From Dreissena polymorpha (taxonomy: Eukaryota; Mollusca; Bivalvia; Myida; Dreissenidae): a stretch of DNA of 64,000 bases. Shown here piece after piece: positions 46,522-60,039 of the stretch. The position numbers and the translations under genes were made by a program. Location of the stretch: NCBI RefSeq assembly GCF_020536995.1, contig NC_068366.1, forward strand, positions 25,294,973 through 25,358,972, given 5' to 3'. Below the pieces are notes generated by a model, which saw nothing but the letters and a program-made list of their open reading frames with translations, was not told the DNA's origin and ran no database searches. Positions within the stretch are counted from its first letter, which is position 1. Each line of letters opens with the position of its first letter.

Positions 46522-47207
46522 TCGCGCCATGAGAAAACCAGCACAAATGACAGAAATTTCGATTTTTACTTTTTTCATTTTTTGTATCTACGTTCCTTTC
46601 AGATTCCATATATGTATAAAATGTCAAACTTTTCCAACGATAACCTAAACGAATTTACATTTTCGTTAACCCATGTAACCCTTAAGTGAGCGTCATTACG
46701 TCGTAATTTTGACGCCGCGTCATATATATGTAATTTTATTTTCAAACTCACTTCATACATACTTTATTTGGAAATGTACGTCATAATTATTTATAATTTC
46801 AAGGTTGTTGATGATACTGATGACGTAAATGTATTACTGTTTGGTTATATCATATAATGTGTAAATATTAATTTATGTTTTTCTTCACGAAAATAAAAAC
46901 CGTACGAAGTTTATTTGATAATTTAAATGACATCGGAAAGGGAATGTTTATATATTTTTGTTTAAGAAATAATATTTTTCTATTTGTATAGTTGTATAGA
47001 TGCGTGTTGTCAAATCACTCGTGCTTCGTACTCGTGATTTAATTCCTACGCATCTTTACTCCTTACTGTGGGTTATTCGACAACAAACCATCATAGAAAA
47101 ATATTATTTCGATTCTAACACGATTCTGATTGATTTGGTTCAAGCTTTAGGACGTGAACTATATTTTTCAATACTACGCCCTTCTTAGTACTAAGTTCAC
47201 TATTTAG

Positions 47208-47315
47208 TGACGTCATTGAATTGTACAAACATATGACGTCATTTTCATTCATAAATATTTTGCACATGACGTCACTTTCATTGAAAACAACAATCGTAAA
47301 AACTTAATGACGTCA
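47208..47315. promoter_or_regulatory. Cluster of four TGACGTCA palindromes
   Basis: Exact CRE octamers at 47208, 47234, 47267 and 47308. The middle copies share TGACGTCAYTTTCATT context, so this may be a short diverged tandem repeat and need not be a true enhancer. Confidence 0.45.
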
Positions 47316-47618
47316 CGTTTATTGATGCTTCTGAAAAGCTGACATGCTATAAATGTTTTCTGAATTACGTTTCCTAACAAATAACATTCTTTGTAGACGT
47401 GGTTATGCCACTTATCACCAAATATACAATTTATTGTTTCATTATATTTATATACATGCAACATTTATTACATTTCTTTCAGAGCGGGTTTTAGCACGTG
47501 CTTTTTACTGCAATATTTTCTTTATTTATTCGGAACTATTTTCGAAATATTAAGCTCCGCCCATAAGTTATTGCAGAATAAGCCACACTTGATTTCCTTC
47601 TTTGTCTATAGAAAACAA

Positions 47619-47748
47619 GTCGCGTGCCGTGTTAGAATATACAAACAAACGTATAGAATCCATAATACATTACCAATAGCTTGTTAAAAAAACCCTTAGC
47701 AAATTTAGAACAGTAAAAATGTCACATCTTGTCTAACACGGCACGCGA
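47619..47748. mobile_element. Short TIR element, 130 bp
   Basis: TCGCGTGCCGTGTTAGA faces TCTAACACGGCACGCGA. AAG flanks the right end and a similar AAG the left. No coding content. Confidence 0.55.
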
Positions 47749-47821
47749 AGCCTTCCTGACCCCGAGATGACAATAGAGGTCGCACGTAATCACGAAAGTA
47801 GTCGCGCCGTGCTGCAAGTAA

Positions 47822-48257
47822 TCAAGGAGCGAGCAGCTGCACTGGACGGTCGGGGTTCATGAAGGGGAAGCCATGGTTCTTCAATGAACACAAAGAGGTT
47901 TCTTCACCTTTGCTGCATTTCTTCGCCATGACAACGCCGGGATAGACAGACGACATTCGGAAGAACTGATTTTTCCTGCAGCGGAAGGACACATTTTATA
48001 ATAAATTGTATTATTTGTATTTTGCCCAAATCAGTAGGATTGTTATTAAAATATTTACGTATAACATACCAGTACATTTTCTACAATGTAATAATTGCTG
48101 CTTACCATATGCCAGGTAGCACATTGAAGTGTTCGCCTATGAACGACTTCCAGTTACGCCAGCACCACGCTGGGTAACGAACTGCAGCGTTAGTGCTACA
48201 CGACCCGTCCACAACCGCTGCCAACTCGTCTGTAGGTCGCTTCGTCTGTAGGCCTTT
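47822..48257 (-). CDS. Unrecognised gene, last two exons (gene E, partial)
   Basis: Exons 48257-48106 and 47975-47822 are joined by a 130-bp GT-AG phase 2 intron (ATATG|GTAAGC; CGCTGCAG|GAAAAA). The joined frame has about 101 codons, passes through YPAWCWRNWKSFIGEHFNVL and NQFFRMSSVYPGVVMAKKC, and ends at a TGA at 47824-47822. GC content is near 50 percent in an AT-rich neighbourhood. Upstream of 48257 the same frame meets two stops, while a second frame (HARCHVDSGFAVLKRPTDE) is open from an acceptor at 48299. A short duplication of CCTACAGACGA lies between them, so either the exon starts at an internal acceptor or the gene is frameshifted and dead. I do not recognise the family. Confidence 0.5.
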
Positions 48258-48798
48258 TTAACACAGCAAACCCGCTGTCTACGTGACAACGCGCGTGACC
48301 TAAAACATAATAATAAGTCTTAAATTATCTATTTTACAAAATAAAAAAAGTGTAATGCAATATTTAAATACGCGTTAATCAATTGATAATTTATATATAG
48401 GTCTATCGGTATATTATAAGCAACAATGAAGTGGCAATAATAAATAATAATTGAATTCTATAACATGCACATACTAACACAAAAAATGTAAGAACTTCCA
48501 CGGTTCAAACCAATGATTAATCAATCAAAAAAGTATTGAGCCTACTACAATACCGACTGCGCTATTCACACTGGCTAGAGTTATGATGTATTGTACTATC
48601 TAAATGGATATATGCACTTATATGTAAAATAAGTATAATAAGTAATAACATTTAATAAAAGACTAATTTTAATTGATATTCATACCTGTTTGTTCCCATA
48701 CATTTTTGATAACAACATGTGTTCGTTCCCAACAAATTTAGTTTTGGAAGTATGATCAATTACCATGTGGTAATTAGACAGTAGAATATGTTTCCTAC

Positions 48799-48932
48799 TT
48801 AACCCTTTCCCACTCAGAGGCAAAGTGAAAATGGCTTTGTGCAAATAGCATTTAACCATAACAACATGCGAGTAACTCGCAAGCTGTTCAGGTGTTATGC
48901 TGTTTGATGCTCATCAGTATCTAAGGGTTGAA
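48799..48932. mobile_element. TTAACCC-ended short element
   Basis: TTAACCCTTTCCCACTCAGA to CTAAGGGTTGAA, with a small central hairpin GCGAGTAACTCGC. It resembles family 2 in design but not in sequence. Confidence 0.55.
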
Positions 48933-49783
48933 AATGAAGCCTTTAAAACTTGAATATAGTAAGACAGATCTAAACACATTAACGGTATGTCGTACTTAAA
49001 ACTAACGGGATACATGGCGTGCTAGATATATGCGTATGGTTACACAATGGTTTATGAATTGTCATGGTCACACAGCGATTTCATGCAGCGAAAGGTCAAC
49101 ACCAGTGACTTTCAACGGATTTCATACAGACGATCGTATACGCCACTGACTTGCACTATATACATAAGATCAATTACTGCTTCTTGTGCAGTGTATATAC
49201 GGTATGTTTACCACATTTTGCAATTAGGAACAATGCAACTCCAAAGACATCATAAGACGCTAACATTGTATTAACACCCGCTAGTCCTTAATTAGCATTT
49301 AATGCATTGTCTAATTGCAATTGAGGACACAACAAACTACACACAAGCAATAGGGGACACATCAAACTACCCGCACTACACCGCGATATGAAATTGAAAT
49401 AATGAATGCTCAAGTTAACCGTTTGTTCGAACATCATCTGGTGCACAATTAGGATCAACTGCAGTGTGGAGCTTTACGGTCGATTCAGAAATATTTTTAT
49501 TTTAAATGAGGTCATATTAAGCACGGCAAGACTTGTGAAATGTTTTACCAGGGATGTTTAAACTTTATCACAGGTCAACCGCACGTCCATAAACAAAACA
49601 ATCATGCGTTTTATTGAAATTTCAATTAAATTAAGTATGCAAGGTGTGTTCGGTATACATTTCAAAATGTATGTAAACCTTTAATATGACAGGCGTACCC
49701 GCTCTACCGATTTATCATATTTTATAAGTGTCGTTACATTGTGAAATATTCTGTCCTAAAATGTTGAGTCACGAAACATAATT

Positions 49784-50031
49784 GGACCGTGCTCTGTGAA
49801 AAAGGGGTTTAATACATGTTCGTAAAGTGTCGTGCGAGATTAGCCTGTGCAGTCCTCACAGGCTAATCAGGGACGACACTTTCCGTTTTAACTAGAATTT
49901 TGATAAGAAGATACTTTCTTGAAACGAAAAATACCTTAAAAGCGGAAAGTTGTCGTCCCTGATTAGCCTGTGCAATCTGGGATGGCACGTTAAGCACATA
50001 CATTTAACCCCCTTTTCACAGAGCACGGCCC
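49784..50031. mobile_element. Family-1 repeat, near-complete
   Basis: Ends GGACCGTGCTCTGTGAAAAA and TTTTCACAGAGCACGGCCC pair. AATT stands beside both ends. Confidence 0.8.
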
Positions 50032-51468
50032 AAATTATTCTTGCTGAAAATGGAGTTGTCCGAAAATTAAGTGCCCTTAAACTAAGAGTTATTACGGTGC
50101 GTTGGAAAACATTATTCTTACCTTTAAATTACAGTTATGGAAAAAAAACACGCTAGTGAAACGTTAAATCAGATCAATTTATTATCCTTGTTATTAAAGT
50201 GTATACTTTAATGTACGAAACTTATAACCTTAATACGGGACATAACTATCGAGCCTGTTTGTAAACAGCAATTAACTTATGATTGTCATTAGAGATATAA
50301 TTTTTTTAGAACATTTGAAACGGAACAACGCACTTTTCTCCCATTTTAGCGAATCCTTTTCAATCAGGACGTCGAGAAAGAACATACAGCCAAACGATAC
50401 AGATAACATCACAACTTAGCATCACTTATATTTAATTTAAGGTCGATGGGTTTTGAAGAGGACAAAGAAAATACTTACATTTATTGACAAGCATCATGTC
50501 AAAAAATTGGGCAATTTCACTATTGTTTACATGTACACACTTTGAGGATAAAATTTCTGTGATGCAACCTTAATAAATGTATATTTATAAAATTATGTTT
50601 TAGTTTCACCGCACATATGACCAGCTTCTCTTGCAAAGGCATCCACGTTTGCACAAATCAATATGCAATAACCATGTCGTTACCATGCTGCAGTTGATGT
50701 ACAACACTACACTACACCACGACTGCATTTGACAAAAGTATCGTAGTTTTACTCACATACTCGGAGGCCGTTGCGAGGTGACGGAAATGTACGAAATAAG
50801 GCCATTTTACACGAAGTTCATGACAGGTTTATATCATTAAAGGCATTGTCTTTCATTCCTCAATGACGAAATTACGTCATTGTTTGACGTTTACGATATT
50901 TAACAATTTCTACGAATCGGATAATCAGAATTGCCGATTTCATCTCCAATGTTAGAATGTAAACAAAAAAACGTTTTCCGAATATTTTATTAGTGGCGTT
51001 TGGTTGCAAATAAATACAAAGTTGCGATTTAGCGTTATCTAAACCATACTATGGTAAAATCAATCCCCGCACTTTTGATGGCCATAACAGGGTTCCTTAG
51101 CTTCTCTACTAATGTTAGAGCTTAGAAGTAAGTTGCAGAAACTGTGTGCAATTTCAAGGTAGACAAATCTTTTTGTGTACTTGTTAATGTAACCGAGTTA
51201 CATTTCTTAAGAACCGTCTTCAGGTTACAATCTTGCGGAAATGGAAATATGCTTTCTACCCTTTTGAAATAACTGTTGAATTCACTGTTTAAAACTATTT
51301 CAAAAGTTGCAAATCATAATATATTAATTTAAGTAAAGCGCTTGATTATTAGATGAAAATTTTCACGATAAAGGATAATCAAATGTATAAGAAACCTTTT
51401 CTGACGAACAAATATAATCCTTATTCGTATTCTTAATATCGGGTGCTTAACAGGGCGGTAATAACGTG
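50032..51468. other. Intergenic, nothing recognised
   Basis: Between two family-1 repeats. No exon or RNA supported. Confidence 0.5.
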
Positions 51469-51717
51469 AGCCACTCGCTGCGAAAACTGGGCTTAATTCA
51501 CGTGCAAAAAAGCGTCGTTCCAGCTTAAAGTTTGCAGTCCGCACAGGCTTAAAAGGGGCGACACTTTCGGCCTAAACTGGATTTTCAATATAAAAGGACT
51601 TCTTTACCACGCGAAATGTATTGTATCTGATTAGCATGTGTGCAGACTGCACAGGATACTATTGAAGGACGCTTCACACACATTCATTAATCCTCGTTTT
51701 CCCAGAACGCGTCTCGA
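51469..51717. mobile_element. Family-1 repeat, diverged
   Basis: GCAGTCCGCACAGGCTTAAA and ACTGCACAGGATACTA mark the two arms. Confidence 0.65.
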
Positions 51718-51880
51718 TATATATCTAGCTGTTTGAAAGGTAGCCGCCAGTTTCAAACCGTGCCCACGTGGTGCTCGAACATGTGTAATCCCGCTCCAAA
51801 GATAATCGTCATAGCTCCCGTACATAAAGACGGTAATATCTTAAGTTTGTGTAGCGCACCATAATGCAGAACGATCCAAA

Positions 51881-52350
51881 TTTATGACTTGTTTGGAATT
51901 GGGTTAACTTTGTAGCCTTGAACCCTGGTTGACATTGACCTTTTGTATCCAATTGCTCAAAAACTAACATTTTTCGTATCTTATTTGATACTGAATAGAT
52001 TTACTTTATACTTTGACACACACGGAGGCAAGAACGATTCATAAACCTTAATGTTCTAAATAGAAATTACTGCAATGCATGTCTTTATCAAATCTATGTC
52101 AAGTTTGGAACTGGGTAAGTGTATTACATATTCGCAGTTTAGCTATCAATTGGCAATACGACAATGACTTGTTTTTAAAAGCATTATTTACATTTAACCG
52201 AAATAGCTAAATTATATAATGTTGACAGCCTGTCACCCTTCCTTACTTCCATCTGTTTTCTTCAAAAAGTTGATTGGTTAGCATCGCGGTGTGTTTTAAC
52301 GACCACAACATTTTAGAAAAATCGCCCCACCAGTACTTCGAGTATTTGAT
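51881..52350 (+). repeat. Second copy of the 42.69-43.16 kb body
   Basis: It shares CCTGGTTGA.ATTGACCTTT, GTATCCAATTGCT, GACAGCCTGTCACCCTTCC and ATCGCCCCACCAGTACTT with the other copy in the same order. Its right end abuts the sequence repeated at 63.8 kb. Confidence 0.65.
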
Positions 52351-52565
52351 TAATATGCGGAACAAAAGCCTTTGCCTATCGCTGCAGTACAAAAACCAAA
52401 TAATTCAAGTAATTTTACAAAAGCGCACAATATATCATAATACTGAATATGCTATTAGGCGGAAGTCGCTCAGGCATGAAGTATATGCAATACATTATTA
52501 CCTAATTTAGGGGAAATCAATTGATGTGTGCCTTTGAAATGCATTTACGGGTATTAACACAATTT
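52351..52565 (+). repeat. Dispersed repeat, copy 1 (pairs with 63812-64000)
   Basis: TATGCGGAACAAAA, CAGTACAAAA or AAGTACAAAA, CATTTCAGGCATG-type blocks and TGTGCCTT..ATGCATTTA run in the same order in both copies. No coding signal. Confidence 0.6.
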
Positions 52566-54640
52566 GCATTCCTGATACTATAAGTTTCTTATTTCTGGAT
52601 CAACAAACCAAAGAATCTGTAGAACACAGAATACATATTATAATAAATCAACTTGTTGATCTTTAAAAAAAAATGTTAACAAGATCATGGTTTCCTGCGG
52701 AATATGATCCACTTTCTTGTGCGGACGGAGCACTGCTGGGCACAGCGAGGCTGCTGGTCGCTGAACTTACAAATAATATAAAACATCCCCATTTGAAAAA
52801 AATCACTGCTGGCATTGTTATATTTTCTGCTTATTACCGTTCGATCAACAAAAATTGCTGAATCACAGATAATGTTATAACAATATTTACTAGATTTTAC
52901 TTCTAAAACAAATTTTGTAAGTCTTAATTACACATTTTGTTACGGTATTAATTAAAAATTTACAAAACCTAAGTATATGCAAGGATAAAGGTTAACTAAA
53001 AAGCCGGAAGCATACAGTGATGTTGACTAACAGATAATGCTCTTATCATTTTGAAACCATCTGTCTATAAGATTCCCTGTAACATAAATGAAACATATTT
53101 ACGATGTTTTGGTCACAGCATAATATCAACAATAAATACACTTACGTCAGGCTATAAGGACAGTATATCATTAATTAACAATATGAAGCATTTAGTGTGA
53201 ATTTTTAATAAAGCTGTATAAGCCTTGGAAGCACGCCAAACATAAAATATAAACGACATATCCTGTTTTCATATTTAATGACTTTAAAAGAAATTAAGTT
53301 CTATTTCATACAAACAAATACAAATTGGTTTCTTTTAATTGTTTTCTGCAAAATTATGTAAAGGTCAAGGTATTAAAGAAACATTGTAAAGTAGCAACAC
53401 TATTTAACAAATTTTGAAGGTATGTAAGCTATGGAGCAAAAACACACAATTATGACGATGACCGATAATAACGCGTATTTAATATGACATAACATAGCAT
53501 AACATTACATAACATAATATTTATTTTGACTTAAGCATAACAAGCTTATCGTCATATACAAATACATGATAATTTTACAGAAATGCGTGTTGAATATAAA
53601 TAATTATAATGTTCAAATTACATACATCAATTAATAAATCATTTATCAATGGAGAGTGAATAATATGACCTCCTCGATAGCAGTATATCCTTTTATCACC
53701 TTCCTGGTGACCGAATCGTTTGAAGTAAAATAATATATTTTAAATTACTCCATTTGCAACGGTTTAAGTAGATAGACATGGACTATCATATTCAATATTC
53801 TTAATGCAACTAATAGATAGTTGTAGTGTTGACTGTTTTATTTTTGGTATGAAATGTTATGATTTGTTCATCAAATCATTTTAAAACATATAATATGAAC
53901 ATATATTGACCATAGTAACAGTCTGACTGGAAAAGTTATGCTGTGATATTAATAATACTACCTTTACTAATGCGTTCATGGTTTGTGAACGAAGCTGGAT
54001 AAAGTGCGAGGTTTGTGGTAGTATAAAAATCCAAATTCTAGTCTCTAATTTGATTTGCATATGAATCCAAAATGGTAACCCCAGTAATATAAAGGAAGGT
54101 GTTGAATTATATATTTTCATCCCTCTCAAGTAAAGGTCAGGAAGAGTTGACAAATGTGACACTTTTATGATGAAAATATTAACTCACGAGTCCCATCATT
54201 CATTTCCAGTGAGTTGCCGGACAGGCAAATGTTAATCACCGATTTAACTAAACTAGGTCAGAAAATATGTTAGTTATCGGTGTATGATTGCGAGGCGGCT
54301 GTTATGCAATATCGCGCTCAGATAATCCAAATACATGACACAGCTCGGCCTTCGAGAAAAGTAAGTTCCGATACCGTTTTTATTGAAAGTATTGCTGAGG
54401 TTTGTAAGTGTATCAGAACAACGATTTGACTATATTTAATGACCTGATATAAAATATACAATACAGTTTATATTACGTATTGCATTAGTAATACAAGATA
54501 AGTATTGATGCAAAGCATCAAAGGGCGTCGGGAATTTCAGTGTTAAAGGCACTCAATGACGTTACATGGAACGATTTTTTCTACTGTAAATATGAATATA
54601 TTGGCCGATTATTTTAAACACAATTGAAAAAGATACTGGT
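52566..54640. other. Intergenic, nothing recognised
   Basis: AT-rich. A slightly GC-richer stretch at 52.68-52.77 kb gives a 62-codon frame without further support. Confidence 0.5.
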
Positions 54641-54751
54641 ATAACCATTATCTATAATTTTGTGTTATAACCCCCAAATAACCATTATTTATGATGTTGT
54701 GTTATAACCCCTAAATAACCATTATCTATGATTTTGTGTTGTAACCCCCAA
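54641..54751. repeat. 37-bp tandem repeat, three copies
   Basis: ATAACCATTATCTATAATTT..GTTATAACCCCCAA units start at 54641, 54678 and 54715. Confidence 0.85.
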
Positions 54752-54894
54752 ATATTTCATAGTTCATTTTATTGACATTGGTTACCTTTTTTTTACTGGC
54801 ATCCGTGTGCAGTTTTCATTAATGGAACAGAACTGTGAAGGTTTAAAAAAGTCTGCTACATCTTGTAAGCGTAATTTCATATTTTTCTCAACTT

Positions 54895-55490
54895 CAAGGG
54901 GAGAAAATTCTGAACTTATTCTTACGTTGCTCATTTACGATAGGGGTTCAGTACTCATTGGATATGAAAACACTGTAAAAGTTTGAAAACAAATTGAATG
55001 AAAACTGTAAATTGCATAAAGAAGCTGCATTTCACAATACTTTGAAATTCAGTAAAAGATCATAATAGATTTATTGCTCTGATATTCCTCATTTTCAATA
55101 GGGTTCGAGTAATACTGATATTAAAACACTTAACAAGTTTGGAAAGATTCAGACGAAAGTTGTGAAACCTTTTAAACAAGTGGAAATTGTTTATTTTGTC
55201 AAATTGAATAGAAAAAAATCTGGACTTATTGTCCCGATGTTTCTCATTTTAAATGAGATACAAATGCTCATTGATATTAAAACACTGTAAGTTTGGAAAG
55301 AATCTGATGATAAATGTTGACATAATCACCCAACCAAGCAGTTTTTCAATTTTATTTTTTAAATTCAAAGAGACATAATTCTGGACTTATGGTCCGAAAT
55401 TGCTCATATAGAGTTTGGTTTGGGTCCTCATTGATAAAAAACCTGTGCAAGTTTGGGAACACAGATGAACATTTTGGACTTCGAGCAACG
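54895..55490. repeat. Diverged ~165-bp tandem repeat, about four copies
   Basis: Each unit has CTGGACTTATTGTCC-like, then TTGCTCATT, then CTCATTGATAT, then AACACTGTAAGTTTGGAAAG-like segments in order. I remember this type as a widespread bivalve repeat, but cannot name it. Confidence 0.6.
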
Positions 55491-55854
55491 ATTTCAAAAT
55501 TTCTCTTCCATTATCGCAACTAATTGTTACAATCAATACTACGTGTTGCGCTTCGCGCTCTATATGTGGTAGGGATAGTACGTAGGGCCGATGATAGACA
55601 ACCATAAAAATACATGGATAATGGATATGTTGTTTGCATTTATTTGTTAATATAAAAACATGTGTATTTTTTAATAAGATATTTAAGTGATGAAAGACAT
55701 TTTAATTAACGTTGTCACCACGCGGCATCCATTAATTTTAATACAAATGTCCAATTGTAGTAAAATGAATGTTAAATGTCTACATAAAATAAAGCTTTAT
55801 TATATTTAGTAACCTGCTTGAAAATAATTGTCAGCCGCCGAACTGTTCCGTTCG

Positions 55855-55944
55855 TGCCGGTACCCGGCATTGAACCGGGGGCCTTTAGATGATTGTTGCG
55901 TAAACATCTTCAGTCTAACGCTCTCCCAACTGAGCTATTCCGGC
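55855..55944 (-). tRNA. tRNA-Phe (GAA) with 17-nt intron
   Basis: The cloverleaf is complete: a GCCGGAA acceptor pairs with TACCGGC (one mismatch), the D arm is GCTC..GAGC, the anticodon stem TTAGA/TCTAA is perfect with loop CTGAAGA, and the T arm is CCCGG-TTCAATG-CCGGG. The extra 17 nt fall directly after position 37, the standard place for eukaryotic tRNA introns. The A box TAGCTCAGTTGG and B box GGTTCAATGCC are intact. A TTTT run for polymerase III termination follows about 30 nt downstream. Confidence 0.9.
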
Positions 55945-58519
55945 TGACATCATTTATGTACTGCTATTTTGTGAATTTGTGTATAGCGATCGTTATTATA
56001 TGTCTATTAATAAACTAATACATTGTACGTTTTCGTACCACTACGCCTTCCAATAAAATTACTTGCGCGATAGGTCGTCAAGTATCGTACTACATTGATT
56101 CTCCACTAAATAAGCAAATTAGGACAACCACAAAATAAATATATATTGATCATGTTTTGTTTGTATACAAAACCAGAAAGTTTCGCGTATTTGCCCAGTC
56201 CCTGTGATCTTTCCCCTGTGATCAGTTGTGGAACAGTTATTAATTAAAACAATTAGCTTTGCATTTTTGGCGATACATGTTGTAATAAATGTAATAGGCA
56301 CAAATGCAGTACTTATTTACACTTATTTACACAAAAAATCACCACTATGCAGGATATTCTTAAAACAAAAATATATACATTGATCCGTAAAATAACCTCT
56401 TTCCCATAAGCGAAAAAAATGCATTACATACTAGTCGCCGCTCTCCAGAGCGACGCCAACAAGACGCATCGCTTTTCGCTAGTTATTCCAAATGATTAAT
56501 ACTTGTTGACATACAAGAACGTGTGTCACAGGCATCCCTGTTTATCTTATGTTAAGCTATTTTACATATATTGGGTTAAGGCCAGTTTCGCGTATTGCTT
56601 CGTGTTGCCACTATGATTAAGGACAAGGTCCATGCTTGTCTCGCCTAATATCAGGTAATGTTCGAGTCATCATAACCCTACGTCGCAGATGTAATGATAT
56701 CAATAAGTGCTGCGTCTTCTTCTTAATCAAGTTTGTTGTCGCTTATTTATCGAGTAGGTCGAATGCATAAGAGTCTCGTGACGATATCATAGTTATTGAA
56801 CTATGTTTCGCATCGCATTCGGATTAACCTTACCTTTACTTTACTTTAACAATGTGATGTTGTTGCATGTGTAAAAACTTACATCATGATAGCATACAAT
56901 AAACGCATCGTCTGGCTGAAGGAATGATTTACATTTACAATCGGTACTGTTATTTACTTAATTCGTGGTCAAAATAGTTGCATTACAAAGTGTGAGTTTG
57001 AAATGTTAACAATCTGTTTGTGTGTGAGGTTTTGTTTTCCCTTGGTTTTCCTTTGATTGATTAAAAGAATCGGATTGACGAGTATTGTTTGCCTCTTGTT
57101 AGCACTGATATGTAACTTATTGCAATATGAAAATGCGGCCTTAACTGTATTAATTGCATTAAATATAGACACGAAACGAAACAACTGCTACGTGTGCAAT
57201 ACTTTATGATAATGTTTATGAGGATACCTTATATATTCAGGCGGTCTCTTCCCTTACGGTCATGATGCCGTATATGTATTGTTCATGTTGCCATCAATTT
57301 CGAAATAAACATGTATAACATTATGTTAAAACCTACATGCATACAAATTCCATTTCAATTCAATTTACTGATGAAAACAAATACAGCGATTGTGTGGCCG
57401 TAATGTGATGTTTATCGTAATCTGACTGTTATTTGATCAGTTTTAAAAGACGCGTCTGTATTTATCATTAAAATTGCGTAAAATATCATATCTCTTCTGT
57501 ACTGTCTTCTAAAATAAGGACGTTGATTTTAATTCTGAAACTTTGTATGGAAATTGATGTTATTGCATATACAAACATTTATTTGTGTGCACCTTGATGC
57601 AAGTTCTATTCAAGACGTTGCTATAAGTTATTCAATATTGAAAATGAAGTTTTAAATTATACATGAATACAAACAGTAAAACGTCTGCGGCAATATCAGA
57701 AGTAAAGCCTTACTGCAGTTATTTGTGAACTTGTGTCACAATTGTTTGTCATGACGACACAAAGACCCCAAGGAAGTACATTTTAACCGATGAAATTAGC
57801 TACACGAGAAATATCACCAAAATGTGTATATTTTGACGTTGAAATCTACCCCATATCATAGAACATGTGAACTGTCCCGCACACCTATTTGAACAAAGGT
57901 CCGAAGTTTTAAAATTTCCATTTGCATGGTACTAATTCCTATGGAAAAATGTCTATATACGTTAACGTCTATATACTAGTACAACTAGAAATAATCCGTA
58001 TAAAAGGTTATTTTACATATTTTTTATAAACAATATGTTTTGAATCAATACGACGAAATTGGTTTATTTCATGTCAACATGGCAGGAAAAAGGTGGACAA
58101 CTTAAAGTAAAGTTTATAATGTTTTCTTTTTTTGTCTTATAAAGTATAGACTGAGAGTTTTGCCCATCAAGGTAAAGAGCCAATTCATTTATTACACAAC
58201 AGTCCACGGTAAGATATTTTTATAAATGAATAAACCAACGGGGACCCAAAATGGACAAAGTAAAACCCCAGCAACAGTACCTTTAAAGTAGCGTGTAATG
58301 CACGAAATAAACGCCTGTGTTACTCAGCGGATAACGCTCAAAACTTTAAAAAATACTAGATGATCGTAAAGAAAGGAAGTTTGGATTCACAGAGGTTTTG
58401 CAAAAATATTGCCAGTTGTTTGTATTCCCCTGTAATAATTATTCTCCTAAATCTTATTGCTTTTATCTCCTATATATGTGGATTTCACTCAGACTTGATC
58501 AGTTTAATGATGTTTTTTT
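55945..58519. other. Intergenic upstream of tRNA-Phe, nothing recognised
   Basis: No coding or repeat structure that I can support. Confidence 0.5.
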
Positions 58520-58662
58520 CTTGTAATTCAGTATTTACAACACTTGTAATTCAGTATTTACAACACTTGTAATTCAGTATTTACAACACTTGTAATTCAG
58601 TATTTACAACACTTGTAATTCAGTATTTACAACACTTGTAATTCAGTATTTACAACACTTGC
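58520..58662. repeat. 23-bp tandem repeat, six copies
   Basis: CTTGTAATTCAGTATTTACA plus ACA, six nearly perfect units. Confidence 0.95.
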
Positions 58663-60039
58663 AATAAGTATCATTCTTCTTATGAAGATGTGCTACACTT
58701 CAGTTCTCAGTAATCACTGGAGAGCGCATGCGCAAAAGCAATTTTACAGTTTCATGATATTATATTTTGCCCTAAATATTTTCTGCACAGGACATCGTGC
58801 AAACTACTCCCGTGATTTCGCTGAAATGACGCAGAAATGACCAGTATATGCAGATAATTGTATGAAACGGAATTTGTGTTGAAACCAGTTTTCCCTAAGT
58901 ATGGTCCTTTGTCTATCTATTCAATCCTAAAGTGTGTGTGCTTCACTCTTCGACTAGTTGATATAGTTTGATCAAACTTAAACAGCTGAATAACATTAAT
59001 GATCAGATTATCATGGTTGCTGCGACCACTTTTGACAGAAATGTTATGTAGAATATAGAGTGGATGTGTCTGTGTAAAAAATGTCTCATCAGCCCATACA
59101 ATCATGTGACAAATGTATAGTTATTATAAAGGTTCTCACTTGCAATTGTATGATTTATGTAAATAAACATGACTCGACAGTGTTTCCGTGAAGCGGGCGT
59201 TTTTAAAAATGTAGTTTTTAAATTATGTACATTTAAAGTAGGCTATATTTTGTATCACGACACTCAACTTATCTCGAAGGCCCATCTATTGAGTAATCTC
59301 AAGGTGACCTACTTCGTTTTGCTGCGATGTGTATTTGAACAATGAATATCCATTCAACTAAATTCACAACAGTAAACTAAAGAAGGGTGTTTACACAAAG
59401 AGTATTATTCTACAATATTCATTTGCTGATTACACGTGCGTGTACACATGCGTCATATATCCAGTATTAATAGTAGTGTGTTTAAAAATTAGCTATAACA
59501 AAAGCATTTAGCAAAGACGCATTACGCAATAAAAGTCTCGATGATTTTTTTTTTACAATAAATTGATATTTTGTATACGGAAAGAAATAAAAAAAGATCG
59601 TTTAAGTGCGCAAATACACATCAAGTGTTTCGATTATTTAAATTTAACATTATTCTATGTATTATATACAACACTCCATACAATTTAAAAACTATATATT
59701 CATTAACATATCGCGTGGCCTTTTCTGTTTTGACCTTACATTACAGACCCGAAAACAGATTTGACATTTGAAATAAGCAAACGTTGATGGGACAAAACGC
59801 TAATGAGCTTATATTCTGCGCATCCCTGTAAAAATGGGCTTTATTAGACTAAAATGCCCGTCACAGTATTTAAACACGAACGATTTCATCGATGTAATCT
59901 TACTGTCATTGTGTCAATAACAGTGAACTTTCTGTTGGTATTAGCAGAAGGAGGTCGTTTTTGAGTTGTTATTACTTGACCACTGTGGACTATGGGTGAA
60001 CTATTGTAACGCAAGTCGTGATGTTAGGCACATAAATAC
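58663..60039. other. Intergenic, nothing recognised
   Basis: No supported feature. Short frames at 58.9 and 59.6 kb are AT-driven. Confidence 0.5.

Noticed and set aside
52673-52861. 62-codon frame in a slightly GC-richer stretch
   Set aside because: No splice sites, homologous copy or domain. Too short to call.
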